From: an uncultured Solirubrobacter sp.
GTDB taxonomy: Bacteria > Actinomycetota > Thermoleophilia > Solirubrobacterales > Solirubrobacteraceae
Assembly: GCA_937871635.1 (NCBI GenBank)
Contig: CALMNS010000448.1
Span: 1 to 14,206 of the forward strand
Length of the DNA stretch: 14,206 nt
Direction of reading: 5' to 3'
A program made the translations under genes and the position numbers. The notes below the pieces were generated by a model. The model was given only the letters and a program-made list of their open reading frames with translations, did not search any database and was not told where the DNA came from. Every line of letters begins with the position of its first letter. The stretch's first letter is position 1. Of this stretch, positions 1 to 8,860 are shown one piece after another.

Positions 1-1
1 C

Positions 2-592
2 TACCGGCCCGGCCCCCGGCGGTGGCGCCGGCTGGCCCGCTCGCCGCTGAGCCCTCGCAGCCGGCCCGTCGCCGTGTGGACCGGAGACCGGATGCTCGTG
101 TGGGGCGGCCGGCTGGACGGCGGCTTCGAGGACGGCGGGCGGTTCGCGTCCGACGGCGCCGTGTACGTCCCGCGGACGGACCGCTGGCAGCCCATGGCGC
201 CCGCACCGATGGACTCGAACGAAGACGCCCGGGCGGTCTGGACCGGCGCGCGGATGCTGGTCTGGACGGGCACGGCCGGGGCCGAGTACGACCCGGCCGG
301 CGATCGCTGGCAGCCGCTCCCGCCCGCGCCGATCGTGTCGCGCCGCGGGTTCTCGGCGGTGTGGTCCGGGGGGCGGCTCCTGGTGTGGGGCGGTCACCGG
401 GACGGCGAGGCGTTGCTCGCCGACGGCGCGGCGTACCACCCGGCGACGCGGACCTGGACCGTCCTTCCGCCGTCGCCGCTCCGACCCCGTGGCTCGCACG
501 CCGCCGTCGCGGCGAGCCGCGGCATGGTGATCTGGGGCGGCTGCTGCGAGGACTCCGGGCACTACGCCGACGGAGCCGTGTACGCCCCCTGA
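2..592 (+). CDS. Kelch-repeat beta-propeller protein, 3' end only
   Basis: The reading frame is open from the left edge to the TGA at 590-592, so the start lies outside the window. A GTG at 74 is a possible internal start, but repeat-like sequence (ending W-R-R-L) already precedes it. Four blade-like repeats are visible, each with a V-W-x-G-x-R-M-L-V-W-G-G type strand beginning near 74, 236, 359 and 506 (spacing about 54, 41 and 49 residues). They alternate with segments such as YDPAGDRWQPLPPAP and YHPATRTWTVLPPSP, the usual Kelch/galactose-oxidase-like blade pattern. Such propellers are protein- or sugar-binding scaffolds, often secreted in bacteria. With the N-terminus missing, neither a signal peptide nor an attached catalytic domain can be judged. 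The last blade holds a Cys-Cys pair (GGCCEDSG). The gene converges on the Nudix gene with a 38-base gap. The fold call is firm; the function is unknown. Confidence 0.75.
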   Translation, partial: YRPGPRRWRRLARSPLSPRSRPVAVWTGDRMLVWGGRLDGGFEDGGRFASDGAVYVPRTDRWQPMAPAPMDSNEDARAVWTGARMLVWTGTAGAEYDPAGDRWQPLPPAPIVSRRGFSAVWSGGRLLVWGGHRDGEALLADGAAYHPATRTWTVLPPSPLRPRGSHAAVAASRGMVIWGGCCEDSGHYADGAVYAP

Positions 593-595
593 GCC

Positions 596-625
596 GGCGA
601 GCGCCCCTCGTCGTTGACGTTCGCC
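596..625. terminator. Possible bidirectional terminator hairpin between convergent genes
   Basis: GGCGAGCG (596-603) can pair with CGTTCGCC (618-625), giving an 8-bp stem with one G.U pair and a 14-base loop. It fills most of the 38-base gap between the two convergent stop codons. There is no T-tract on either side. Position is the main argument, since GC-rich actinobacteria often lack classical U-tracts. Confidence 0.35.
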
Positions 626-630
626 CCGCC

Positions 631-1302
631 TCAGGCGCGGACGCGCTTGCGCCGCCCGGCGCCCCAGACGGGCCGCTCGGACACGAACCGGTAGAGCGCG
701 GCGGGGCGGCCCCGGCCCTCCGAGCGCCGCTCCCCGGTGGGCGCGACGAGTCCGGTGGCCTTGAGGTCGCGCGCGAAGGTCGCCGGGTCGTACGTCGTCT
801 GGGCGATCGCCTCGTAGACCGTGCGGGCGTCCGACAGCGGGAACGCGCCGGGCAGCACGCCGACCGCCACGTTGGACCACCAGAGCTTGCCGCGGACGCG
901 CTCGACCGCGGTGGCGACGATCTCTCGGTGGTCGAGCTGCAGCGGCGCGTCGCCGTGCACGCCGACCCACGCCGCGGCGGGGTCGGCGGCCTCCGTGTCG
1001 GGCGGGACGAGGGCGAGGTGGGCCACGGTCGGGATCCAGCCGCGCGGGTCGCGCCCCGGCCGGCCGAAGGTGGCGAGCTGCTCGAGGTAGGCGCGGTCGA
1101 CGCCCGTCTTCTCGCGCAGCTTGCGGCGGGCGGTGGCGGCCGGATCCTCGCCCGGGCCGACGAAGCCGCCGGGCAGCGCCCGGCCCCCGACGGTCAGCAC
1201 CTGGAGCGCCTGCTCGCGCACGGTGAGGACCACGACGTCGACCCGCAGCGCCACGGGCGCGAGGTACCCCTCGGAGTTGGTCGCCGTCCACGCCACGCCC
1301 AC
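631..1302 (-). CDS. NrtR-type Nudix / winged-helix transcriptional regulator
   Basis: The product is 223 aa. An N-terminal Nudix domain (about 15-140) carries ALPGGFV followed by the Nudix box at 46-68. A C-terminal winged-helix segment (about 145-207) contains the NrtR-like stretch ATGLVAPTGERR and a GRPAALYRF ending. This domain order and the conserved FGRPGRDPRG segment match the NrtR family, which represses NAD biosynthesis or salvage genes and senses ADP-ribose-related ligands. The Nudix box is degenerate: the canonical REUxEExGU reads RKLREKTGV, with Lys replacing one Glu in each of the RE and EE pairs. Catalysis is therefore probably weak or lost, as in regulatory members. The start is GTG at 1302; a second GTG at 1296 fits a leaderless transcript better. 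The gene diverges from the atp operon across a palindromic promoter region. No NAD gene is present, so the target is unknown. The basic tail (RRKRVRA) is unexplained. Confidence 0.82.
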   Translation of the reverse strand: MGVAWTATNSEGYLAPVALRVDVVVLTVREQALQVLTVGGRALPGGFVGPGEDPAATARRKLREKTGVDRAYLEQLATFGRPGRDPRGWIPTVAHLALVPPDTEAADPAAAWVGVHGDAPLQLDHREIVATAVERVRGKLWWSNVAVGVLPGAFPLSDARTVYEAIAQTTYDPATFARDLKATGLVAPTGERRSEGRGRPAALYRFVSERPVWGAGRRKRVRA

Positions 1303-1333
1303 ACCGTAGGGGGCCTTGCGGCGCGCGGCACAA
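1303..1333 (-). promoter_or_regulatory. Candidate promoter of the Nudix regulator gene
   Basis: Read on the minus strand, TTGTGC (1333-1328) and TACGGT (1308-1303) lie 19 bases apart and resemble -35 and -10 boxes. TACGGT ends right before the GTG at 1302. Transcription starting about seven bases later would begin near the in-frame GTG at 1296, giving a leaderless mRNA. This is a motif match only, and the spacer is slightly long. Confidence 0.4.
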
Positions 1334-1344
1334 TGTTGTTACAA
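1330..1344. promoter_or_regulatory. AT-rich overlapping inverted repeat, candidate operator
   Basis: ACAATGTTGTTACAA contains two interlocking inverted repeats that share the TTGT half: ACAA-TG-TTGT (1330-1339) and TTGT-T-ACAA (1336-1344). It is strikingly AT-rich for this sequence and overlaps the candidate -35 boxes of both divergent promoters. It could bind a dimeric repressor, possibly the adjacent NrtR-like protein as an autoregulator, but I cannot match it to a known NrtR site from memory. Confidence 0.4.
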
Positions 1345-1365
1345 AGTCCGCACAAGCGCTACACT
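1336..1365 (+). promoter_or_regulatory. Candidate sigma-70-type promoter of the atp operon
   Basis: TTGTTA (1336-1341) and TACACT (1360-1365) are separated by 18 bases, a fair match to housekeeping -35/-10 boxes. Predicted transcription start is near 1372, leaving an 80-base leader before the ATG at 1453. A second -10-like hexamer, TAGGGT (1435-1440), sits 12 bases before that ATG and could drive a nearly leaderless transcript. Confidence 0.5.
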
Positions 1366-1452
1366 CCCCGCGCCACTCGAGACCGGCCGCCCCCTCGGCC
1401 GCGTGCGGTGCCCGGCTCGGGCGTCTCCTGTCTGTAGGGTGGCCGCGCCGCC

Positions 1453-1848
1453 ATGCCCACAGCCATGCACCCACGCCTCGATCTCCTCGACGCCGCCCGC
1501 TTCCTCGACGTGGTGGTCGTGCTGCTCGCGGCGCCGTTCGTGGTGCTGGCCGGTCTGCCCGTCCTGGGCTACGCGGTCGGGGCGGCGGGCTGGATCGTCT
1601 CGCGGGTCGCCGGCGAGCTGATCGACCGGCGCGCCAAGGCCTCCCGCGACGTGAGGACGCAGACGGGACTGACGCTCTTCTCGTCGCTCGGGCGCGCGTG
1701 GCTCGTCGGCCTCGTCATCCTCGCGGTCGGCGTCGCCGGCACGCGCGACGACGGGCTCACCGCCGCCGTCCTCGTGCTGGTCGCCTTCACCCTCTACCTG
1801 ATCACCGCCATCGCCCTCCGACCCCTCCAGAGGTCCACCCGGACATGA
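1453..1848 (+). CDS. Small membrane protein in the atpI position of the atp operon
   Basis: The product is 131 aa from ATG 1453; an alternative ATG at 1465 would trim four residues. Hydrophobic segments lie at about 16-33, 36-53, 82-97 and 101-123, separated by a charged stretch at 56-72 (LIDRRAKASRDVRTQ). This suggests a four-helix, or two-hairpin, inner-membrane protein. AtpI, encoded first in many atp operons, is a small membrane protein linked to c-ring assembly. This gene has the right place and size, but I see no motif that proves homology, so the assignment rests on position. Its TGA overlaps the atpB start as ATGA (1845-1848), pointing to translational coupling. No convincing Shine-Dalgarno precedes ATG 1453. 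Confidence 0.65.
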   Translation: MPTAMHPRLDLLDAARFLDVVVVLLAAPFVVLAGLPVLGYAVGAAGWIVSRVAGELIDRRAKASRDVRTQTGLTLFSSLGRAWLVGLVILAVGVAGTRDDGLTAAVLVLVAFTLYLITAIALRPLQRSTRT

Positions 1849-2741
1849 GCACGAAGCGCAAGCTCGTCCTCGGCATCGGCGGCGCCTACGTCGCCGGCAT
1901 GGTGCTGCTCATCGCCATCTTCGGCGCCACCCGTAACGACAACGACGAGTTCCAGCCCCAGAACGAGTTCCGGCTGGACGACTGGATATCGCTGCCCGGC
2001 TCGTTCGACATCAACAAGGCGGTGGTCTACGTGATCGCCGCGGCGATCCTGACCGTCGTGACGATGGTCTACATCGCCAACCGCATGCAGGCCCGCCCCA
2101 ACCGGGTGCAGACCGCAGTCGAGACGCTGTTCGTGACCATGCGCGACACGATCACGCGCGGGAACATGGACCCGAAGATGGCCGCCAAGTGGTTCCCCTT
2201 CCTCGGGGCGCTGTTCCTGTTCATCTGGTACTCCAACCTGATCGGCTACATCCCGCTGCCGACGAACACGGAGCACCCGATCGACGTCTTCGGCCTCGAG
2301 TTCCCCGCCTTCGCGCTCTACGCCGCCACCGCGAACCTCTCGATCCCCCTCGTCCTCGCCCTGATCGTCTTCGTCTCCTACAACGTCGAGGGCATCCGGG
2401 CCAAGGGCGTCGGCGGCTACCTCAAGAGCCTGATCCCGCAGGGGATCACCGGCTTCGCGGCGGTCCCGATCTTCATCCTCGAGTTCCTGTCGAACTTCAT
2501 GCGGCTGCTGTCGCTCTCCGTGCGTCTCTTCGCCAACCTGCTGGCCGGCCACCTGATCATCCTCTTCATGTCGGGCGGCCTCGCGGTGCTCCTCGGCATC
2601 GAGGTGCTCGGCTGGTTCACGCTGCCCTTCGGCGTCCTGCTGTTCATGTTCGAGCTCGGCCTGGTGGCGACGCTGCAGGCCTTCATCTTCGCCACCCTCT
2701 CGGCCATCTACCTCGGCGGCGCGGTCGCCGACGAGCACTAA
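1845..2741 (+). CDS. atpB: F1Fo ATP synthase subunit a (Fo proton channel)
   Basis: The product is 298 aa. Subunit a forms the two proton half-channels beside the c-ring in the plasma membrane. The key motif is SVRLFANLLAGHL, in which Arg227 corresponds to the essential arginine (E. coli Arg210) that faces the c-subunit carboxylate. The last helix contains LQAFIF with Gln278, also typical. Hydrophobic helices occur near 8-27, 58-77, 114-137, 155-178, 203-219, 228-252 and 258-290. The polar segment at 29-55 before helix 2 is acidic and presumably extracytoplasmic. I chose ATG 1845, which overlaps the upstream TGA (ATGA). A longer frame exists upstream, but only as out-of-frame shadow of the preceding gene. 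Coupled translation is likely, as no strong Shine-Dalgarno is seen. Confidence 0.95.
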   Translation: MSTKRKLVLGIGGAYVAGMVLLIAIFGATRNDNDEFQPQNEFRLDDWISLPGSFDINKAVVYVIAAAILTVVTMVYIANRMQARPNRVQTAVETLFVTMRDTITRGNMDPKMAAKWFPFLGALFLFIWYSNLIGYIPLPTNTEHPIDVFGLEFPAFALYAATANLSIPLVLALIVFVSYNVEGIRAKGVGGYLKSLIPQGITGFAAVPIFILEFLSNFMRLLSLSVRLFANLLAGHLIILFMSGGLAVLLGIEVLGWFTLPFGVLLFMFELGLVATLQAFIFATLSAIYLGGAVADEH

Positions 2742-2746
2742 AGGAG
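2741..2746 (+). promoter_or_regulatory. Strong Shine-Dalgarno of atpE
   Basis: AAGGAG lies 7 bases before the ATG at 2754 and begins on the last base of the atpB stop codon. It is among the strongest ribosome binding sites in the operon, fitting the need for many c subunits per complex. Confidence 0.8.
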
Positions 2747-2753
2747 TCACACC

Positions 2754-3026
2754 ATGGAGTTCCTCCTGTCCCTCATCACCGTCTTCGCCCAGGCGGACGC
2801 CGGCGCGGACGCGGGCCGCGCCATCGCCCTGGGCGTCGGCGGCGGGCTCGGCGCGGTGGGCGCCGGCATCGGCATCGGCACCATCTTCGGCAAGGTCATC
2901 GAGTCCGTCACCCGGCAGCCGGAGATGCGCGACGAGATCACCTCGATCCAGTGGCTCGGCTTCGCGCTCACCGAGGCGTGCTTCTTCTACGGGCTGGTCG
3001 CGGGCCTGATCGCGTTCTTCCTCTAA
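2754..3026 (+). CDS. atpE: F1Fo ATP synthase subunit c (rotor ring)
   Basis: The product is 90 aa, a two-helix hairpin that oligomerises into the proton-driven c-ring. Helix 1 (about 22-46) has the packed glycine motif GAGIGIG (36-42). The polar loop carries Arg54-Gln55-Pro56, which contacts gamma and epsilon. Helix 2 (about 65-90) contains GFALTEA with Glu74, the proton-carrying carboxylate. Ala follows Glu74 rather than Ser/Thr, and no glutamine ligand is seen opposite in helix 1, so the ring should be proton-coupled, not sodium-coupled. The N-terminus is unusual: about 20 residues precede helix 1, with a short hydrophobic run, then AQADAGADAG. The strong ribosome binding site supports this start, and no other Met is in frame nearby. 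The stop overlaps atpF as TAATG. Confidence 0.95.
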   Translation: MEFLLSLITVFAQADAGADAGRAIALGVGGGLGAVGAGIGIGTIFGKVIESVTRQPEMRDEITSIQWLGFALTEACFFYGLVAGLIAFFL

Positions 3027-3586
3027 TGACGGACCTGCTCGTCTTCGCCGCGGCCGAGGAGGAGGGCGGCTCGTTCCTGGTCACGCCCTCGGTCGGCCTG
3101 ATGATCTGGACGCTGCTGGTCTTCGCGATCTCGATCTACATCCTCGGCAAGGTCGCGTTCCCGCGCATCGCGGAGGCCCTCGACAAGCGCCAGCGGGCGA
3201 TCGAGGAGTCCATCGACGCCTCCGAGCGCACGCGCCGCCAGGCCGACGAGCTCCTCGCCGAGTACCGCGAGCGGCTCGCCGAGGCACGCGCGCAGGCCGA
3301 CGAGATCGTCGCCCGCGCCCGCAAGACGGGCGAGAGCCAGGAGGCCGAGTCGCTCGCCCAGGCCGCGCGCAAGCGCGAGGAGATGATGGAGCAGGCCCGC
3401 CGCGACATCCAGGCGGAGACCCGCCGGGCGCTGCAGGAGATCCGCCGCGAGGTGGCCGACCTCACGGTGGCCGCCACCGAGAAGGTCACCCGCAAGTCAC
3501 TGACCGCCGACGACCAGCGCCGCCTGGTCGACGACGCCCTGTCCGAGCTCGACTTCGCGGCGCTGTCCGCCGGGAACGAGCGGTAG
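3026..3586 (+). CDS. atpF: F1Fo ATP synthase subunit b (peripheral stalk)
   Basis: The product is 186 aa. Subunit b is the stator stalk, anchored by one N-terminal helix and running as a long dimeric coiled coil up to F1, where it meets delta. The membrane helix is about 22-44 (start of PSVGLMIWTLL to the GKVAFPRI segment). Residues 48-155 are highly charged and alanine-rich with heptad character, and the C-terminal 30 residues (TADDQRRLVDDAL onward) form the delta-binding end. The ATG at 3026 shares its A with the atpE TAA (TAATG). No Shine-Dalgarno is visible upstream, so translation is probably coupled to atpE. The same frame runs open far upstream through atpB and atpE, but that is shadow sequence. 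Length is close to that of other actinobacterial b subunits without a delta fusion. Confidence 0.93.
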   Translation: MTDLLVFAAAEEEGGSFLVTPSVGLMIWTLLVFAISIYILGKVAFPRIAEALDKRQRAIEESIDASERTRRQADELLAEYRERLAEARAQADEIVARARKTGESQEAESLAQAARKREEMMEQARRDIQAETRRALQEIRREVADLTVAATEKVTRKSLTADDQRRLVDDALSELDFAALSAGNER

Positions 3587-3593
3587 GGCGCGC

Positions 3594-4124
3594 GTGGAGG
3601 AGATCGCCACCGTCTACGCGCGGTCGCTGTTCGAGGTCGCCAAGGAGGCCGGCAAGCTCGACGTGGTGCGCGAGCAGCTCGGCGCGATCGCCGACGCGGT
3701 CGCCGCCGACCGCGACCTGCAGGTCTTCCTGTTCTCGCCCTACTTCTCCTCGGCGGAGAAGAAGGACGGGCTCGAGAAGGCGATCTCCGACGCCGACCCG
3801 ATGGTGGTCAACTTCCTCGAGCTGCTGGTCGACAACCACCGGATGCCCGCGCTGATGCGGGTCAGCCGCAGCTACGATGCCCTGTGGAAGCAGGAGAACA
3901 ACCTCCTGCCGGTCCGGGTCACCTCGGCCGTCGAGCTCGACGAGGAGACCGTCCGCAACATCGGTGAGCGCATCGGCGAGCAGACGGGCCGCAGGGTCGA
4001 GCTCTCCTCCTCCGTGGACGCTGACCTCCTCGGCGGGATCGTCGTCCGGGTCGGCAACTCGATCATCGACGCCTCCATCCGCAACCGCCTCGAACAACTT
4101 CGCCGTCAAGTGGCCAGGAGCTGA
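3594..4124 (+). CDS. atpH: F1Fo ATP synthase subunit delta (OSCP-type)
   Basis: The product is 176 aa, the usual length for a free-standing delta subunit. It sits on top of F1, binding the alpha N-termini and the end of b. The N-terminal helical domain starts with the typical ATVYARSLFEVAKEAG and continues through FLFSPYFSS and FLELLVDNHRM. The C-terminal part has VTSAVELDEETV, then DLLGGIVVRVGNSIIDASIRNRL, the conserved OSCP signature. The start is GTG at 3594, seven bases after the atpF stop, with a weak AGGG upstream. The non-AUG start fits the single copy of delta per enzyme. Its last codons hold the ribosome binding site of atpA. Confidence 0.93.
   Translation: MEEIATVYARSLFEVAKEAGKLDVVREQLGAIADAVAADRDLQVFLFSPYFSSAEKKDGLEKAISDADPMVVNFLELLVDNHRMPALMRVSRSYDALWKQENNLLPVRVTSAVELDEETVRNIGERIGEQTGRRVELSSSVDADLLGGIVVRVGNSIIDASIRNRLEQLRRQVARS
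4116..4120 (+). promoter_or_regulatory. Shine-Dalgarno of atpA
   Basis: AGGAG lies 6 bases before the ATG at 4127, inside the last codons of atpH. It fixes the atpA start two bases after the atpH stop codon. Confidence 0.75.
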
Positions 4125-4126
4125 CC

Positions 4127-5818
<1,692 letters not shown>

Positions 5819-5833
5819 GCGGGGCGAGGGGCG

Positions 5834-6760
5834 ATGGCCGACAAGGGCGTCCAGGGCCGCATCAGCTCGGTCAAGAACATCGAGAAGATCACCCGCGCCA
5901 TGGAGATGGTCGCCGCCGCGCGGCTGCGCCGCGCCGAGCAGCGCATCTCGCACCTGCGCCCCTACGCCGGCGCCATCCGGCGGATGACCCGGCAGGCCTC
6001 CGAGGCGGCGGGCAACCTCCCGAGCGTCCCGGTGCTGGCCGAGCGCGAGTCGGTCCGCACCGCGGCGATCCTCCTGGTCACGGGCGACCGCGGCCTGGCC
6101 GGCGCCTTCAACTCGCAGATCATCCGGGCCGGCCTGCGGGCCGGCGGGGAGCTCGAGGCGGAGGGCAAGACGGTCGTCTACTACGCGTCGGGCCGGCGCG
6201 GCGTCTCCTCGCTGACCTTCCGCAAGAAGGACCTCAAGGGCGAGTACACGGGCTTCACCGACCGCCCCGCCTACGCCGACGCCCGCACCATCGCCTCCGA
6301 CCTCACCCAGGCGTTCGTCGACGGGGAGGTGGACCGCGTCGACGTCTTCTACAACGGCTACGTCTCCGCGCTCACCCAGGAGGTCACGCGCGAGACGCTG
6401 CTGCCGCTGCAGGAGGCGTCGATCTTCGAGGGCGACGACGACGAGAACCACGGCGAGGGCGACGGCGACCAACCGGCCGGGGCCTCGGACTCGGGCCACT
6501 CGGCGCTCGTCGAGTACGAGCCCGACCCGGAGGAGATCCTCCAGCGTCTCGTCCCCGAGTACGTGCAGATCTCGATCTACCGGGCGCTGCTCGAGTCCAC
6601 CGCCTCCGAGCACGGCGCGCGCATGACCGCGATGCGCAACGCCTCGGAGAACGCGGGCGACCTCATCAAGGACCTCACCCTGCAGTTCAACCGCGAGCGC
6701 CAGGCGGCCATCACGCAGGAGATCATGGAAGTCGTGGCCGGGGCGGAGTCCCTCGTCTAA
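5834..6760 (+). CDS. atpG: F1Fo ATP synthase subunit gamma (central rotor shaft)
   Basis: The product is 308 aa. Gamma is the rotating shaft between the c-ring and the alpha3beta3 head. The N-terminal helix begins GRISSVKNIEKITRAMEMVAA (from residue 8) and the C-terminal helix contains RMTAMRNASENAGDLIKDL and ITQEIMEVVAGAESLV; these two pair as the coiled-coil shaft. The Rossmann-like middle domain has VTGDRGLAGAFNSQI (82-96). Between LLPL (189-192) and YEPDP (228-232) lies a 35-residue loop, very acidic and Gly-rich at 199-222. The same loop is about 16 residues in E. coli as I recall it, so this is an expansion of roughly 20. The start ATG 5834 follows a G-rich stretch (GGGGCGAGGGG, 5821-5831), a short-spaced ribosome binding site. 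Confidence 0.95.
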   Translation: MADKGVQGRISSVKNIEKITRAMEMVAAARLRRAEQRISHLRPYAGAIRRMTRQASEAAGNLPSVPVLAERESVRTAAILLVTGDRGLAGAFNSQIIRAGLRAGGELEAEGKTVVYYASGRRGVSSLTFRKKDLKGEYTGFTDRPAYADARTIASDLTQAFVDGEVDRVDVFYNGYVSALTQEVTRETLLPLQEASIFEGDDDENHGEGDGDQPAGASDSGHSALVEYEPDPEEILQRLVPEYVQISIYRALLESTASEHGARMTAMRNASENAGDLIKDLTLQFNRERQAAITQEIMEVVAGAESLV

Positions 6761-6771
6761 CGTCGTCCGGA

Positions 6772-6791
6772 GATCGCCGCTTGCGGTGATC
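6772..6791 (+). other. RNA hairpin with CUUG tetraloop between atpG and atpD
   Basis: GATCGCCGC (6772-6780) and GCGGTGATC (6783-6791) are inverted repeats. As RNA they form an 8-bp stem with one G.U pair, capped by the stable tetraloop G(CUUG)C. It lies in the longest gap inside the operon (56 bases), 13 bases before the atpD ribosome binding site. No T-run follows, so it is unlikely to be an intrinsic terminator. A role in mRNA processing, stability or raised atpD expression is possible. Confidence 0.5.
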
Positions 6792-6804
6792 GAAGGCCGA
6801 AACT

Positions 6805-6809
6805 AGGAG
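6805..6809 (+). promoter_or_regulatory. Strong Shine-Dalgarno of atpD
   Basis: AGGAG (within CTAGGAGTC) lies 7 bases before the ATG at 6817. It decides the atpD start and supports the reality of the extra N-terminal residues on the beta subunit. Confidence 0.78.
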
Positions 6810-6816
6810 TCTCACA

Positions 6817-8381
<1,565 letters not shown>

Positions 8382-8382
<1 letters not shown>

Positions 8383-8798
8383 TGGCCCGCACGCCGTTCC
8401 GGGTCGAGGTCCTCACCCCCGAGGGGCTCCTCTTCGACGACGAGGTCGAGATGCTCTCGACCCGCACCGCGGTGGGCTCGATCGGCGTGCTGGCCAACCA
8501 CGCTCCGCTGCTCGCCCTGCTCGAGCCCACCGAGCTGCGGCTCTACACCGCGGGCTCGGAGGTCAAGGCCTTCGCCCAGGGCGAGGGGTACCTGCAGGTC
8601 GCCGACTCGCGCGCGCTCGTGCTCGTCGACGAGGTCTTCGAGAAGGACGAGCTCGACTCGTCGGAGCTGCAGAGCCGGCTCGACCGGGCGTCCGAGCGCG
8701 TCGAGCGGGCCGAGGACGACTCCGAGGAGAAGCGCCAGGCCGAGCGCGAGCGGCGCCGCTACGAGGCGTTCCTCAAGCTGGCGGGCAGGGGCCGCTGA
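8382..8798 (+). CDS. atpC: F1Fo ATP synthase subunit epsilon
   Basis: The product is 138 aa. Epsilon joins gamma to the c-ring and in many bacteria its C-terminal helices can extend to block ATP hydrolysis. The N-terminal beta-sandwich (about 4-85) starts FRVEVLTPEGLLFDDEVEML and holds GSIGVLANHAPLLALLEP. The C-terminal helical part (about 93-135) is present, very charged (EEKRQAERERRRYEAF) and full length, unlike truncated epsilon forms. The start is GTG at 8382, sharing its G with the atpD TAG (TAGTG). GGGAG (8368-8372) nine bases upstream may act as ribosome binding site. Overlap with atpD implies coupled translation, with the GTG start limiting output. This is the last atp gene; a 62-base gap with a hairpin follows. 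Confidence 0.94.
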
Positions 8799-8805
8799 GG
8801 GCGGC

Positions 8806-8844
8806 GGCGGGCCGGCGCGCTCGGCCGGCGCGCAGCGGCCCGCC
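8806..8844 (+). terminator. GC-rich hairpin after atpC, possible operon terminator
   Basis: GGCGGGCC (8806-8813) and GGCCCGCC (8837-8844) are perfect 8-base inverted repeats. The 23 bases between them hold further self-complementary GC blocks, including a repeated GCCGGCGCGC. It starts 8 bases after the atpC stop. No T-tract follows, so termination is plausible but not shown. Confidence 0.45.
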
Positions 8845-8846
8845 AC

Positions 8847-8852
8847 TATCCT
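8847..8852 (+). promoter_or_regulatory. Candidate -10 box of a leaderless promoter for the M20 peptidase gene
   Basis: TATCCT fits the TANNNT pattern and lies 8 bases before the ATG at 8861, so transcription would begin at or within a base or two of the start codon. There is no Shine-Dalgarno before this ATG. No clear -35 is visible in the GC-rich hairpin upstream. Confidence 0.5.
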
Positions 8853-8860
8853 GGCCCGCC

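Noticed and set aside
22..1437. 471-codon plus-strand frame spanning the Kelch and Nudix genes
   Set aside because: It overlaps two convincing genes on different strands and codes for an Arg/Gly/Ala-rich product with no motif. It is a GC-skew artefact.
1698..1844. Longer atpB start upstream of 1845
   Set aside because: The upstream part is the out-of-frame shadow of the preceding membrane protein gene. ATG 1845 gives a normal subunit a N-terminus and the ATGA overlap.
1794..2750. 318-codon minus-strand frame opposite atpB
   Set aside because: The Asp/Glu/Gly/Val-rich product is the complement of a membrane protein gene. It has no independent support.
8799..8860. Repeated GCCGGCGCGC blocks as a mobile-element end or origin
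   Set aside because: They are short GC blocks within a hairpin after atpC. No transposase, target duplication or DnaA-like boxes are seen.
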